This document shows, in pieces, positions 17,996 to 28,307 of a stretch of DNA of 64,000 bases (position 1 is its first letter; every line of letters starts with the position of its first letter). Source of the stretch: Streptomyces sp. RKAG293. GTDB taxonomy: Bacteria; Actinomycetota; Actinomycetes; Streptomycetales; Streptomycetaceae. The notes beneath the pieces are model-generated. The model searched no databases. It was not told the DNA's origin and saw only the letters and a list, made by a program, of their open reading frames with translations. Both the position numbers and the translations under genes were made by a program. The stretch spans positions 2,548,501 through 2,612,500 of the forward strand of contig NZ_JAJOZB010000001.1 in NCBI RefSeq assembly GCF_023701745.1. Reading direction: 5' to 3'.

Positions 17996-18042
17996 CCGGT
18001 CACGTCGAACCAGGGCGCGGACCCTGAGTGAGGACTCCTGCC

Positions 18043-18111
18043 ATGCCCGGCCGCCGTCGTACTCCACCGGATCCCCAGGCCCTGTCCCGTCGAGGCGTGA
18101 CGGCGGGCTGA
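18043..18111 (+). CDS. Possible 22-codon leader ORF between the riboswitch and cbiB
   Basis: ATG 18043 follows GAGGA by eight bases and opens a 22-residue ORF (MPGRRRTPPDPQ onward) that stops at TGA 18109–18111, only four bases before the cbiB GTG. The cbiB site itself has only a weak GGCGGG. If translated, ribosomes ending here could reinitiate at cbiB, giving the riboswitch a single control point through this SD. Coding cannot be proven at this length. Confidence 0.35.
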   Translation: MPGRRRTPPDPQALSRRGVTAG

Positions 18112-18115
18112 CACC

Positions 18116-19078
18116 GTGCGAGCCGGACACGCCTTCGCGTGCGGCGCCGCTCTCGGCCAGCTCGGCGACCTGATCGCGGGCGATCCACGCCGCGGCCACC
18201 CGGTCGCCGTGTTCGGCCGCGCCGCGACCGCCGCCGAACGCCGGCTGTGGCGCGACCACCGCGGCCACGGCGCGCTGTACACCGCGCTGTGCGCGGGCGG
18301 CGCGACCGCCGCCGCCGCGCTGGCCGCACGGGCCGTACGCCCCTCCCCCGCCGCCACCATCGCCCTGACCGCGGCCGCCACCTGGTCGGTGCTGGGCGGC
18401 ACCTCGCTGGGCCGTGAAGCGCTGGCCGTCGCCGCGGCGCTGGAGGCGGGCGACCTCGAAGCGGCCCGCGAGCGGCTGCCGAACCTGTGCGGCCGCGACC
18501 CGCAGGCCCTGGACGCCGGGCAGATCGCGCGGGCGGTCGTGGAGTCCGTGGCCGAGAACACCTCAGACGCGGTCGTCGGCGCCCTGGTGTGGGGCGCGGC
18601 GGCCGGCGTGCCGGGGCTCGTCGGCTTCCGTGCCGTCAACACCCTGGACGCGATGGCCGGTCACAAGTCGCCGCGCTACCGCCGGTTCGGCTGGGCCTCC
18701 GCCCGCCTCGACGACGTCGCCGGCTGGCCCGGCGCCCGGCTGACCGCCGTCCTCGCCACGCTCGCCGGACCCGATCCGCGCGGCGCGCTACGCGCCTGGC
18801 GCCGGGACGCCGCCGGCCACCCCAGCCCCAACGCGGGCCCGGTGGAAGCCTCCTTCGCGGGCGCACTGGGCGTCCGGCTCGGCGGCACCCTCGCCTACGC
18901 CGGCCGCGTGGAGCACCGCGCCGTACTGGGCGCCGGCAACCGGCCGCCCGAAGTCGCCGACATCGCCCGCGCCGTACGGCTCTCGCGCCGCGTCGGCCTG
19001 CTGGCGCTGGCGGTCTGCGCCGGCGGACGGCTGGCCGTCACCGCGCTGTCGGCATCCACCGAGGAGGGAACCCGATGA
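18116..19078 (+). CDS. cobD: Adenosylcobinamide-phosphate synthase CbiB/CobD
   Basis: Integral membrane enzyme of 320 residues that joins (R)-1-amino-2-propanol, or its phosphate, to adenosylcobyric acid, closing the nucleotide-loop arm. The family opening is [22 protein letters not shown], with the conserved [19 protein letters not shown] near residue 142. [32 protein letters not shown] and the C-terminal [17 protein letters not shown] are also typical. Several hydrophobic segments fit the known membrane topology. GTG 18116 follows a weak GGCGGG and a short upstream ORF. It is the first gene after the cobalamin riboswitch and overlaps cobQ by four bases. It is named cobD in aerobic nomenclature and cbiB in anaerobic. 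Confidence 0.92.
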   Translation: MRAGHAFACGAALGQLGDLIAGDPRRGHPVAVFGRAATAAERRLWRDHRGHGALYTALCAGGATAAAALAARAVRPSPAATIALTAAATWSVLGGTSLGREALAVAAALEAGDLEAARERLPNLCGRDPQALDAGQIARAVVESVAENTSDAVVGALVWGAAAGVPGLVGFRAVNTLDAMAGHKSPRYRRFGWASARLDDVAGWPGARLTAVLATLAGPDPRGALRAWRRDAAGHPSPNAGPVEASFAGALGVRLGGTLAYAGRVEHRAVLGAGNRPPEVADIARAVRLSRRVGLLALAVCAGGRLAVTALSASTEEGTR

Positions 19079-20676
19079 GCGGTACACGCGGCGTGCGCCG
19101 CACCGGCGGAGGGCTGCTGGTCGCCGGGACCACGTCCGACGCGGGCAAGAGCGTCGTCACGGCGGGCATCTGCCGCTGGCTGGTCCGGCAGGGCGTGAAG
19201 GTCGCGCCCTTCAAGGCGCAGAACATGTCGCTGAACTCGTTCGTGACCCGCGAGGGCGCGGAGATCGGGCGGGCGCAGGCCATGCAGGCGCAGGCGGCCC
19301 GGGTCGAGCCGACGGCGCTGATGAACCCGGTGCTGCTCAAGCCCGGCAGCGACAGCAGCAGCCAAGTGGTGCTGCTCGGCAAGCCGGTGGGAGAGATGAG
19401 CGCCCGCGGCTACCACGGTGGGCCCGAGGGGTCGTCGTCCGCCGGAGGAACACCGTACGGCGGGAAGCAGTCCACGCTGCTCCCCGTCGTCGTGGAGTGC
19501 CTGGCCGAACTGCGGGGCACGTATGACGCGGTGATCTGTGAAGGGGCGGGCAGTCCGGCCGAGATCAACCTGCGGCACAACGACATCGTGAACATGGGCC
19601 TGGCCCGCGCGGCGCGGCTGCCGGTCGTGGTGGTCGGGGACATCGACCGGGGCGGCGTCTTCGCCTCGTTCTTCGGCACGACGGCCCTGCTGAGCCCCGA
19701 GGACCAGGAACTGGTCTGCGGCTACCTCGTCAACAAGTTCCGCGGCGACGTCTCGCTGCTGGAGCCGGGTCTGGACATGCTGCGCGGGCTCACCGGCCGG
19801 TCCGTGTACGGCGTGCTGCCGTTCGCGCACGGGCTGGGCATCGACGAGGAGGACGGGCTGCGGGTCTCGATGCGCGGCGCCGTACGGGAGTCGGTCGTCA
19901 CCCCGCCGCACGGCGAGGACATCCTGCGGGTCGCGGTCGTCGCCGTGCCGCTGATGTCGAACTTCACCGACGTCGACGCGCTGGCCGCAGAACCGGGCGT
20001 CGTCGTGCGCTTCGTCGACCGGCCGCAGGAACTCGCCGACGCCGACCTGGTGGTGCTGCCCGGCACCCGGGGCACCGTCAGGGCGCTGGCCTGGCTGCGC
20101 GAGCGCGGGCTCGCCGACGCGATCGTCCGGCGGGCCGCGGAAGGCCGTCCGGTGCTGGGCATCTGCGGCGGCTACCAGATCCTCGGCGGGACGATCGAGG
20201 ACGAGATCGAGTCGCGGGCCGGCCGGGTGGACGGGCTCGGACTGCTGCCCGTCCGGGTCCGGTTCGCGGCGGAGAAGACGCTGGCCCGGCCGGTCGGCGA
20301 GGCGCTCGGCGAACCCGTCGAGGGGTACGAGATCCACCACGGGGTCGCGGAAGTGCTCGGCGGCGACGGGCCGTTCATGACCGGCGACGACGGGCGGGCG
20401 CTGGACGGCTGCCGGTCGGGCGCCGTCTGGGGCACCCACTGGCACGGCTCGCTGGAGAGCGACGGCTTCCGCCGCGCCTTCCTGCGCCGGATCGCCGAAC
20501 AGGCCGGCCGCCGCTTCGTCCCGGCCCCCGACACCTCCTTCGGGACGCTGCGCGAGGAACAGCTCGACCGCCTCGGCGACCTGATCGAAGAACACGCGGA
20601 CACCGCCGCGCTCATGCGGCTCATCGAGGACGGCGCACCCGCCGGCCTACCCTTCCTTGCTCCGGGGGCACCGTGA
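19075..20676 (+). CDS. cobQ: Cobyric acid synthase CobQ/CbiP
   Basis: Glutamine-dependent amidotransferase of 533 residues that amidates four side chains of adenosylcobyrinic a,c-diamide. The N-terminal dethiobiotin-synthetase-like ATPase domain shows the P-loop [11 protein letters not shown] (near 18) and [17 protein letters not shown]. The middle has [16 protein letters not shown]. The C-terminal class I glutaminase-like domain has the nucleophile cysteine in [13 protein letters not shown] and the histidine segment GTHWHGSLE. An insertion around residues 106–120 ([19 protein letters not shown]) lengthens a loop relative to many homologues. ATG 19075 overlaps the cbiB stop as ATGA, and its own stop overlaps the cobN GTG. 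Confidence 0.93.
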   Translation: MSGTRGVRRTGGGLLVAGTTSDAGKSVVTAGICRWLVRQGVKVAPFKAQNMSLNSFVTREGAEIGRAQAMQAQAARVEPTALMNPVLLKPGSDSSSQVVLLGKPVGEMSARGYHGGPEGSSSAGGTPYGGKQSTLLPVVVECLAELRGTYDAVICEGAGSPAEINLRHNDIVNMGLARAARLPVVVVGDIDRGGVFASFFGTTALLSPEDQELVCGYLVNKFRGDVSLLEPGLDMLRGLTGRSVYGVLPFAHGLGIDEEDGLRVSMRGAVRESVVTPPHGEDILRVAVVAVPLMSNFTDVDALAAEPGVVVRFVDRPQELADADLVVLPGTRGTVRALAWLRERGLADAIVRRAAEGRPVLGICGGYQILGGTIEDEIESRAGRVDGLGLLPVRVRFAAEKTLARPVGEALGEPVEGYEIHHGVAEVLGGDGPFMTGDDGRALDGCRSGAVWGTHWHGSLESDGFRRAFLRRIAEQAGRRFVPAPDTSFGTLREEQLDRLGDLIEEHADTAALMRLIEDGAPAGLPFLAPGAP

Positions 20677-23600
20677 CCACCGTTCTGCTTCTGTCCACCG
20701 CCGACACCGACCTGCTGGCGGCCCGCGCCTCCGGTGCGGACTACCGGATCGGCAACCCGACCCGGGTCGGCCCCGGCGACCTGGCCGCGCTGACCGAGGG
20801 CGCGGACATCGCCGTCGTGCGGCTGCTCGGCGGCAAACGCGCCTGGGAGGACGGACTCGCCGCGCTGCGCACGTCCGGCATTCCGACGGTGCTGCTCGGC
20901 GGGGAGTCGGTGCCGGACGCCGAACTGATGGCGGAGTCCTCGGTTCCGGCGGGCGTCGTCGCGGAGGCGCTGCGCTATCTGGTCGAGGGCGGCTCGGCGA
21001 ACCTGGTGGAGCTGGCCCGCTTCCTGTCGGACACGGTGCTGCTGACCGGTGAGGGCTTCGAACCCCCGGCCACCATGCCGCAGTACGGGACGCACGGCGC
21101 GTACCCGTTCACCGAGGGCCGCCCGACCGTCGGCGTGCTCTTCTACCGCGCCCACGAACTGTCCGGGAACACCGGCTTCGTGGACACGCTGTGCGCCGCG
21201 ATCGAGGCGAAGGGCGCCAACGCGCTGCCCGTGTACTGCGGGACGCTGCGCGGCGCCGACGCCGGTCTGTACGCGCTGCTGGGCCGGGCGGACGCGCTGG
21301 TCGCGACCGTCCTGGCGTCCGGCGGCACCCGCGCCTCCGACGCCTCGGCGGGCGGCGACGACGAGGCCTGGGACATCGGCGCGCTCGCCGATCTGGACAT
21401 CCCGGTCCTCCAGGGCCTGTGCCTGACCTCGTCCCGCGCGACCTGGGCGGCCTCCGACGCGGCGCTGTCGCCGATGGACGCGGCGATGCAGGTGGCGATC
21501 CCGGAGTTCGACGGCCGGCTGATCACCGTCCCGTTCTCGTTCAAGGAGACCGGCGAGGGCGATGTACCGGTGTACGTCGCCGACCCCGAACGCGCCGCGC
21601 GCGTCGCCGGGATCGCGGTCCGGCACGCCGCGCTCAAGCACAAGCCGAACCCGGAGAAGAAGCTCGCGGTCGTCTTCACCGCCTACCCCACCAAGCACTC
21701 GCGGGTCGGCAACGCGGTCGGCCTCGACACCCCCGCCTCGGCCGTCGGCCTGCTGGACGCGCTGCGCGGCGCCGGCTACGCCGTCGACGGGTACCCGGAC
21801 AACGGCGACGAGCTGATCCACCGGCTGATCGCCGCCGGCGGCCACGACGTCGAGTGGCTCACCGAGGAGCAGCTGTCCGCCGCCCCGGCCCGGGTCCCGC
21901 TCGCCGACTACCAGCGGTGGTTCGCGACCCTCGAACCCGAGCTGCGCGCGGGGATGCTGGAGCACTGGGGGGAGCCGCCGGGCACCCTCTACCTCGACGG
22001 CGAGGACATCGTCCTGGCGTCCCTGCAGTTCGGGAACGTCGTGGTCATGATCCAGCCGCCGCGCGGATTCGGGGAGAACCCGATCGCGATCTACCACGAC
22101 CCGGACATGCCGCCCTCGCACCACTACATGGCGGCCTACCGCTGGCTCGACAACACGTTCGGCGCCGACGCCATCGTCCACATGGGCAAGCACGGCACCA
22201 TGGAGTGGCTGCCCGGCAAGGGCCTCGGCCTGTCGGCGGGCTGCGCGCCGGACGCGGTGCTGGGCGAACTGCCGCTCGTCTACCCGTTCATCGTCAACGA
22301 CCCGGGCGAGGGCACCCAGGCCAAGCGGCGCGGCCACGCCACCGTCGTCGACCACCTGGTGCCGCCGATGGCGCGCGCCGACACCTACGGCGACCTCGCC
22401 AAGCTGGAACAGCTCCTCGACGAGTACGCGCTCGTCTCCGACCTGGACCCGACGAAGACCCCGGCCGTCCGCAGCCAGATCTGGACGCTGGTGCGGGCCG
22501 CCGAGCTCCACCACGACCTGCACGTCGACGACCAGCCCGGCGAGGACGCCTTCGACGAGTTCGTCCTGCACCTCGACGGCTGGCTCTGCGAGATCAAGGA
22601 CGTCCAGATCCGCGACGGTCTGCACATCCTCGGCGGCGGCCCCGTCGGCGAGGCCCGGGTCAACCTGGTCCTCGCCATCCTGCGCTCCTCCCAGGTGTGG
22701 GGCGGTGTCGGCGCCGCGCTGCCGGGGCTGCGGGCCGCGATGGCCGAGGCGTTCGGCCTCAACGAGAAGGCGCTGCTCGCCGAACCCGGCGCCCGGCTCG
22801 CGGTGCCCGCCGCGCTGACGGCGCTGGCCGACGGGCCCGCCAGGACCGCCGCCGACGCCGTCGACCTGCTGGAGACGCTCGCGCGCCGGCTTGCCGGGGC
22901 GATGGAGGAGTCCGGCTGGAGCCGGGCCGCGGCCCCCGGGATCGTGACGGAGGTGCTCGGCTCGCCCGTCCAGGACGCCGTGCGGATCCTGGAGTTCGCC
23001 GCCGAGGAGGTCGTGCCCCGGCTGGAGCGCACCACCGACGAGATCGACAACATCCTGCGCGCGCTGCGCGGCGGCTATGTGCCGGCCGGCCCGTCCGGCT
23101 CCCCGACCCGCGGTCTGGTCAACGTCCTGCCGACCGGCCGCAACTTCTACTCCGTCGACCCGAAGGCGATCCCGTCCCGGCTCGCCTGGGACGTCGGCAC
23201 GGCCCTCGCCGACTCGCTGCTGGAGCGGCACCTCACCGACACCGGCGGGTACCCGAAGTCCGTCGGCCTGACGGTGTGGGGCACGTCCTGCATGCGCACC
23301 CAGGGCGACGACATCGCCGAGATCCTCGCCCTGCTGGGCTGCCGCCCGGTCTGGGACGACGCCTCGCGCCGCGTCACCGGGTTCGAGGTGGTGGGCCTGG
23401 AAGAGCTGGGCCGCCCGCGCATCGATGTGACGGTCCGCATCTCCGGCTTCTTCCGCGACGCCTTCCCGCACGTCATCCAGCTCCTCGACGACGCCGTCCA
23501 GGCCGTCGCGGAACTCGACGAGCCCGCGGAGTCCAACTACGTCCGCGCGCACGCCGACGAGGACACCGCCGAACACGGCGACCGCCGCCGCGCGACGGCC

Positions 23601-24320
23601 CGCATCTTCGGCTCCAAGCCGGGCGCGTACGGGGCCGGCCTGCTGCCGCTGATCGACGCCCGCAACTGGCGCTCGGACGCCGACCTCGCCGAGGTCTACG
23701 CGGTCTGGGGCGGCTACGCGTACGGCCGCGGCCTGGGCGGCCGCGCGGCGCGCGGGGACATGGAGCAGGCGTTCCGCCGCATCCAGGTCGCCGCGAAGAA
23801 CGTCGACACCCGCGAGCACGACATCGTCGACGCCGACGACTACTTCCAGTACCACGGCGGCATGGTGGCGATGACGCGCCACCTGACGGGCGTCTCCCCC
23901 GCCGCCTACGTCGGCGACAGCGCCACCACCGACCAGGTCAAGACCCGCACCCTGGGCGAGGAGACCCACCGCGTCTTCCGCGCCCGGGTGGTCAACCCCC
24001 GCTGGATGGCCGCGATGCGCCGGCACGGGTACAAGGGCGCGTTCGAGATGGCCGCGACCGTCGACTACCTCTTCGGGTACGACGCGACGGCCGGCGTGGT
24101 GGACGACTGGATGTACCAGCGGCTCGCGGCGGAGTACGTGTTCGACAAGGAGAACCAGGACTTCATGAAGAAGTCCAACCCCTGGGCGCTGCGCGGCATC
24201 AGCGAGCGGCTGCTGGAGGCCGCCGACCGCGGGCTGTGGGCCGAGCCCGACCCGGAGACCCTGGACCGGCTCCGCGAGATCTATCTGCAGCTCGAAGGCG
24301 ACCTGGAAGGCGACTCATGA
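20673..24320 (+). CDS. cobN: Cobaltochelatase large subunit CobN
   Basis: Large subunit (1215 residues, typical size) of the ATP-dependent cobaltochelatase that inserts cobalt into hydrogenobyrinic acid a,c-diamide in the late-insertion (aerobic) route. Recognised family segments include [16 protein letters not shown], the strongly conserved [19 protein letters not shown] near residue 505, and [20 protein letters not shown]. The [16 protein letters not shown] block follows and [19 protein letters not shown] lies near the C-terminus. GTG 20673 overlaps the cobQ stop. It is followed, again overlapping, by a fused I/D-type chelatase subunit that would complete the complex in place of separate CobS/CobT. 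Confidence 0.95.
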   Translation: MTTVLLLSTADTDLLAARASGADYRIGNPTRVGPGDLAALTEGADIAVVRLLGGKRAWEDGLAALRTSGIPTVLLGGESVPDAELMAESSVPAGVVAEALRYLVEGGSANLVELARFLSDTVLLTGEGFEPPATMPQYGTHGAYPFTEGRPTVGVLFYRAHELSGNTGFVDTLCAAIEAKGANALPVYCGTLRGADAGLYALLGRADALVATVLASGGTRASDASAGGDDEAWDIGALADLDIPVLQGLCLTSSRATWAASDAALSPMDAAMQVAIPEFDGRLITVPFSFKETGEGDVPVYVADPERAARVAGIAVRHAALKHKPNPEKKLAVVFTAYPTKHSRVGNAVGLDTPASAVGLLDALRGAGYAVDGYPDNGDELIHRLIAAGGHDVEWLTEEQLSAAPARVPLADYQRWFATLEPELRAGMLEHWGEPPGTLYLDGEDIVLASLQFGNVVVMIQPPRGFGENPIAIYHDPDMPPSHHYMAAYRWLDNTFGADAIVHMGKHGTMEWLPGKGLGLSAGCAPDAVLGELPLVYPFIVNDPGEGTQAKRRGHATVVDHLVPPMARADTYGDLAKLEQLLDEYALVSDLDPTKTPAVRSQIWTLVRAAELHHDLHVDDQPGEDAFDEFVLHLDGWLCEIKDVQIRDGLHILGGGPVGEARVNLVLAILRSSQVWGGVGAALPGLRAAMAEAFGLNEKALLAEPGARLAVPAALTALADGPARTAADAVDLLETLARRLAGAMEESGWSRAAAPGIVTEVLGSPVQDAVRILEFAAEEVVPRLERTTDEIDNILRALRGGYVPAGPSGSPTRGLVNVLPTGRNFYSVDPKAIPSRLAWDVGTALADSLLERHLTDTGGYPKSVGLTVWGTSCMRTQGDDIAEILALLGCRPVWDDASRRVTGFEVVGLEELGRPRIDVTVRISGFFRDAFPHVIQLLDDAVQAVAELDEPAESNYVRAHADEDTAEHGDRRRATARIFGSKPGAYGAGLLPLIDARNWRSDADLAEVYAVWGGYAYGRGLGGRAARGDMEQAFRRIQVAAKNVDTREHDIVDADDYFQYHGGMVAMTRHLTGVSPAAYVGDSATTDQVKTRTLGEETHRVFRARVVNPRWMAAMRRHGYKGAFEMAATVDYLFGYDATAGVVDDWMYQRLAAEYVFDKENQDFMKKSNPWALRGISERLLEAADRGLWAEPDPETLDRLREIYLQLEGDLEGDS

Positions 24321-26329
24321 GCACCCCGTATCCGTTCACCGCGATCGTCGGGATGACCGACCTGCGGCTCGCGCTGCTGCTGAACGCCGTATCGCCGGCG
24401 GTCGGCGGTGTGCTCGTGCGCGGTGAGAAGGGCACCGCCAAGTCGACGGCCGTGCGGGCGCTCTCCTCGCTGCTGCCGGACGTCGCCGTCGTCGGCGAGT
24501 GCCGGTTCTCGTGCGATCCGGCCGCCCCGGACCCGGCGTGCCCGGACGGCCCGCACGCGGTCGGTGCGGGCACCGCCCGCGCCGCGCGGATGGTGGAGCT
24601 GCCGGTCGGCGCGTCGGAGGACCGGCTGGTCGGTTCGCTGGACATCGAGCGGGCGCTGTCCGAGGGCAAGAAGTCGTTCGAGCCGGGGCTGCTGGCCGAC
24701 GCGCACCGCGGCGTGCTCTACGTCGACGAAGTCAACCTGCTGCACGACCACTTGGTCGACCTGCTGCTGGACGCCGCGGCCATGGGCGCCTCCTACGTCG
24801 AGCGCGAGGGCGTCTCCGTACGGCACGCGGCCCGCTTCCTGCTCGTCGGCACCATGAACCCGGAGGAGGGCGAGCTGCGCCCGCAGCTCCTCGACCGGTT
24901 CGGGCTGACGGTGGAGGTCGCGGCGTCCCGCGAGACGGACGAGCGCGTCGAGGTCGTACGGCGCCGGCTCGCGTACGACGAGGACCCGGCGGCGTTCGCC
25001 GGCAAGTGGTCGGGCGACGAGGACGCGCTGCGGGCGCGGATAGTGGCGGCGCGGGCGCTGCTGCCGTCCGTGGTGCTCGGGGACCGTGCGCTGCGCCAGA
25101 TCGCGGCGACCTGCGCGGCGTTCGAGGTCGACGGGATGCGCGCGGACATCGTGATGGCGCGTACCGCGACCGCGCTGGCGGCGTGGGACGGGCGGACCGA
25201 GGTCATCGCGGAGGACGTCCGGCAGGCGGCGCTGCTGGCGCTGCCCCATCGGCGGCGCCGCAACCCGTTCGACGCGCCGGGCCTCGACGAGTCGAAGCTC
25301 GACGACACGCTGGAGCAGAACAGCGGCGGCCCGGACCCGGAGGACGACCCGGACCCGGACGGCCCCGACGACGGCGGCGGGCAGCCGCCGGAGGGCGGTC
25401 CGGACGACGGGCCGCAGGACGGGTCCGAGGAGGGTCCGGAGGAGGGTTCCGCGCCCGACGAGTCCGCCGGGCAGCAGCAGGGCGGGTCGTCGGGCGGTGG
25501 CGAGCAGAGTGCCGCTCCGGCGGGCGAGCCGTTCAAGACCAAGGCGTTCACCATCCCCGGCATGGGCGAGGGCGCGGCCGGACGCCGGTCGCGGGCCCGG
25601 ACCGCGCACGGCAGGACGACCAGCGCCCGGCGGCCGCAGGGCCAGTTGACGAAGCTGCATCTGGCGGCGACGGTGCACGCGGCGGCCCCGCACCAGCGGG
25701 CGCGCGGGCGCAGCGGTCCCGGTCTGGTGATCCGGAAGGACGATCTGCGGCAGGCGGTGCGGGAGGGGAAGGAGTCGAATCTGGTGCTGTTCGTCGTCGA
25801 CGCCTCGGGCTCCATGGCCGCCCGGCAGCGCATGACCGCCGTCAAGGGCGCCGTCCTGTCGCTGCTGATGGACGCCTACCAGCGGCGCGACAAGATCGGG
25901 ATGATCACCTTCCGCGGCGCGGACGCCGAGCTGGCGCTGCCGCCGACGTCGTCGGTCGAGGCGGGCGCGGCGCGGCTGCGGGTGCTGCCGACGGGCGGCC
26001 GGACGCCGCTGGCGGCCGGGCTGCTGAAGGCGCGCGAGGTGCTGCGGATCGAGCGGCTGCGGGACGCGTCCCGCCGGCCGCTGCTGGTCGTGGTGACGGA
26101 CGGACGGGCGACCGGCGGACCCGAACCCGTCCAGCTGGCGTCGCGGGCGGCGCGGCTGCTGAACGCCGAGGGCGTGGCGTCGGTCGTCGTCGACTGCGAG
26201 TCGGGTCCCGTGCGGCTCGGCCTGGCGGGCGCGCTGGCGCTCGACCTCGCCGGGACCGCCGTGACGCTGGAGGAACTGCGCGCGGACACCGTGTCCGCGC
26301 TCGTACGTGATGTGCGGAGGGCCGCGTAA
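24317..26329 (+). CDS. Fused AAA+/VWA chelatase subunit (ChlI–ChlD type) partner of CobN
   Basis: Predicted motor subunit of the cobalt chelatase, 670 residues. The N-terminal AAA+ domain has Walker A GEKGTAKST (near 36) and Walker B VLYVDEVNLLHDHLVDLLLDAA. After residue about 335 comes a long acidic Asp/Pro/Gly linker, typical of D subunits. The C-terminal von Willebrand A domain carries the metal-binding DxSxS motif as VVDASGSM near 494, with VTDGRATGG later. Magnesium chelatase I and D functions are thus in one chain. Linkage to cobN and absence of bacteriochlorophyll genes point to cobalt rather than magnesium. It overlaps cobN (ATGA) and touches cobO (TAATG). Confidence 0.9.
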   Translation: MSTPYPFTAIVGMTDLRLALLLNAVSPAVGGVLVRGEKGTAKSTAVRALSSLLPDVAVVGECRFSCDPAAPDPACPDGPHAVGAGTARAARMVELPVGASEDRLVGSLDIERALSEGKKSFEPGLLADAHRGVLYVDEVNLLHDHLVDLLLDAAAMGASYVEREGVSVRHAARFLLVGTMNPEEGELRPQLLDRFGLTVEVAASRETDERVEVVRRRLAYDEDPAAFAGKWSGDEDALRARIVAARALLPSVVLGDRALRQIAATCAAFEVDGMRADIVMARTATALAAWDGRTEVIAEDVRQAALLALPHRRRRNPFDAPGLDESKLDDTLEQNSGGPDPEDDPDPDGPDDGGGQPPEGGPDDGPQDGSEEGPEEGSAPDESAGQQQGGSSGGGEQSAAPAGEPFKTKAFTIPGMGEGAAGRRSRARTAHGRTTSARRPQGQLTKLHLAATVHAAAPHQRARGRSGPGLVIRKDDLRQAVREGKESNLVLFVVDASGSMAARQRMTAVKGAVLSLLMDAYQRRDKIGMITFRGADAELALPPTSSVEAGAARLRVLPTGGRTPLAAGLLKAREVLRIERLRDASRRPLLVVVTDGRATGGPEPVQLASRAARLLNAEGVASVVVDCESGPVRLGLAGALALDLAGTAVTLEELRADTVSALVRDVRRAA

Positions 26330-26925
26330 TGCCGCAGGGACAGCCGAGCAGCGTGCCGGACGACGGGCTCACGACGCGCCAGCGCCGCAACCGGCCGCTG
26401 ACCATCGTTCACACCGGTATCGGCAAGGGGAAGTCGACGGCCGCCTTCGGGCTCGCGCTGCGCGCCTGGAACCAGGGGTGGCCGATCGGGGTGTTCCAGT
26501 TCGTCAAGTCGGCGAAGTGGAAGGTCGGCGAGGAGCGGGCGCTGCGGGTCCTCGGCGACTCCGGCGAGGGCGGCACCGTCGCCTGGCACAAGATGGGCGA
26601 GGGCTGGTCCTGGGTACAGCGCGACATCGCCGACAGCGAGGAAGCGGCCAAGGAGGGCTGGGAGCAGGTCAAGCGGGACCTGGCCGCCGAGACGTACCAG
26701 CTGTACGTGCTGGACGAGTTCGCGTACCCGATGCACTGGGGCTGGGTGGACACCGACGAGGTGATCCAGGTACTCAACGACCGCCCCGGCACCCAGCATG
26801 TGATCATCACCGGCCGCAACGCGCCGGAGAAGCTGGTCGAGGCCGCCGACCTCGTCACCGACATGACGAAGGTCAAGCACCCGATGGACGCGGGCCAGAA
26901 GGGCCAGAAGGGCATCGAGTGGTGA
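26329..26925 (+). CDS. cobO: Corrinoid adenosyltransferase CobO/BtuR
   Basis: Cob(I)yrinic acid a,c-diamide adenosyltransferase of 198 residues. It transfers the 5'-deoxyadenosyl group of ATP to reduced corrinoid. The CobA/CobO-type P-loop is HTGIGKGKSTAAFG near residue 27. QFVKSAKWKVGEERAL and the conserved YVLDEFAYPMHWGWV with VIITGRNAPEKLVEAADLVTDM are classic family blocks. ATG 26329 shares a base with the preceding TAA stop, and its own stop overlaps the cobB GTG. It acts directly before CobQ in the pathway. Confidence 0.95.
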   Translation: MPQGQPSSVPDDGLTTRQRRNRPLTIVHTGIGKGKSTAAFGLALRAWNQGWPIGVFQFVKSAKWKVGEERALRVLGDSGEGGTVAWHKMGEGWSWVQRDIADSEEAAKEGWEQVKRDLAAETYQLYVLDEFAYPMHWGWVDTDEVIQVLNDRPGTQHVIITGRNAPEKLVEAADLVTDMTKVKHPMDAGQKGQKGIEW

Positions 26926-28307
26926 CGTCCCTCCCCCGTCTGGTCATCGCCGCGCCCTCCTCGGGCAGCGGCAAGACCACCGTGGCCACCGGGCTGATGG
27001 CGGCCTTCACCGGGGCCGGCCTCGCCGTGTCCCCGCACAAGGTCGGCCCCGACTACATCGACCCGGGCTACCACGCGCTCGCCACCGGCCGCCCGGGGCG
27101 GAATCTCGACGCCTTCATGTGCGGCCCCGAACTGATCGCCCCGCTCTTCCTGCACGGTGCGGCCGGAACGGACCTGGCGGTCGTCGAGGGCGTCATGGGC
27201 CTGTACGACGGGGCCGCCGGGCAGGGCGAACTGGCGTCGACCGCACATGTGGCGAAGCTGCTGCGCGCACCGGTGGTGCTGGTCGTCGACGCCTCGTCGC
27301 AGTCGCGGTCGGTGGCCGCGCTGGTGCACGGCTTCGCGTCCTGGGACCCGGAGGTGCGGGTCGCGGGCGTCATCCTCAACAAGGTCGGTTCCGACCGGCA
27401 CGAAGCGCTGCTCCGCGAGGCGCTGGACGAGTCCGGCGTGCCGGTTCTCGGCGCGCTGCGCCGAGCCGAACAGGTCAGTGTCCCCTCCCGGCACCTGGGC
27501 CTCGTCCCGGTCGCCGAGCGCAGCGCCGACGCGGTCGGCGCGGTGCGGGCGATGGCGGCCCAGGTCCGGGCGGGCTGCGACATGGAAGCGCTGCTGGCTT
27601 TGGCGCGCAGCGCCCCGAGCCTGGACGCCGCCCCATGGAACCCTGCGGGGCTGTTCCCCAGGCCCGCCCCTTCCCGAAGTCCTCAATCGCCGGACGGGCT
27701 GAATTCAGCCCCCGTGGTCGCTGTCGCGGGCGGGCCCGCGTTCACGTTCTCGTACGCGGAGCACGCGGAACTGCTGACGGCCGCCGGAGCGGAGGTCGTG
27801 ACCTTCGACCCGCTCCGGGATGAGGCCCTTCCCGAGGGCACCGCCGCCCTCGTGATCGGTGGCGGCTTCCCCGAGATGTACGCCCCGGAGCTCTCCGCCA
27901 ACGAACCCCTCCGCAAGGTCGTGGCGGAACTGGCGGCCTCCGGGGCGCCCGTCGCCGCCGAGTGCGCGGGGCTGCTCTACCTGGCGCGGGAGCTGGACGG
28001 CAAGCCGATGTGCGGCGTGCTCGACGCGACCGCGCGGATGTCGGAGCGGCTGACCCTCGGGTACCGCGAGGCGGTGGCGGTCTCGGACAGCGTGCTGGCG
28101 GAGGCCGGCACCCGCGTGCGGGGGCATGAGTTCCACCGCACGGTCATCGAGCCGGGCGCGGGCGCCACGCCCGCGTGGGGGGTGACGCGGCCGGAGCGCC
28201 GCGTCGAAGGATTCGTCCACGGGGGCGTGCACGCCTCGTATCTGCATGTGCACTGGGCCGCGGTTCCGAGCGTGGCCCGAAGACTGGTGGAGAGGTGTTC
28301 CGAATGA
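26922..28307 (+). CDS. cobB: Cobyrinate/hydrogenobyrinate a,c-diamide synthase CobB
   Basis: Glutamine amidotransferase of 461 residues that amidates the a and c side chains. The ATPase half has P-loop APSSGSGKTTVATGL and the substrate segment HKVGPDYIDPGYH. The glutaminase half has the cysteine in AAECAGLLYLARELDG and the histidine region HGGVHASYLHVHW. Between the halves is a Pro/Ser-rich linker around residue 235–258 (PRPAPSRSPQSPDG). GTG 26922 overlaps the cobO stop. In the late-cobalt route the product is the substrate of the CobN complex encoded two genes upstream. Confidence 0.94.
   Translation: MTSLPRLVIAAPSSGSGKTTVATGLMAAFTGAGLAVSPHKVGPDYIDPGYHALATGRPGRNLDAFMCGPELIAPLFLHGAAGTDLAVVEGVMGLYDGAAGQGELASTAHVAKLLRAPVVLVVDASSQSRSVAALVHGFASWDPEVRVAGVILNKVGSDRHEALLREALDESGVPVLGALRRAEQVSVPSRHLGLVPVAERSADAVGAVRAMAAQVRAGCDMEALLALARSAPSLDAAPWNPAGLFPRPAPSRSPQSPDGLNSAPVVAVAGGPAFTFSYAEHAELLTAAGAEVVTFDPLRDEALPEGTAALVIGGGFPEMYAPELSANEPLRKVVAELAASGAPVAAECAGLLYLARELDGKPMCGVLDATARMSERLTLGYREAVAVSDSVLAEAGTRVRGHEFHRTVIEPGAGATPAWGVTRPERRVEGFVHGGVHASYLHVHWAAVPSVARRLVERCSE

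Noticed and set aside
20172..24026. 1284-codon minus-strand frame opposite cobQ/cobN
   Set aside because: Antisense shadow of cobN; repeated Val-Asp-Asp-Val text comes from GAC/GTC codon bias, with no family motif.
21191..24316. Apparent extension of the chelatase I/D gene far upstream inside cobN
   Set aside because: The frame is merely open; the ATG at 24317 overlapping the cobN stop, and the AAA+ domain starting right after it, mark the true start.
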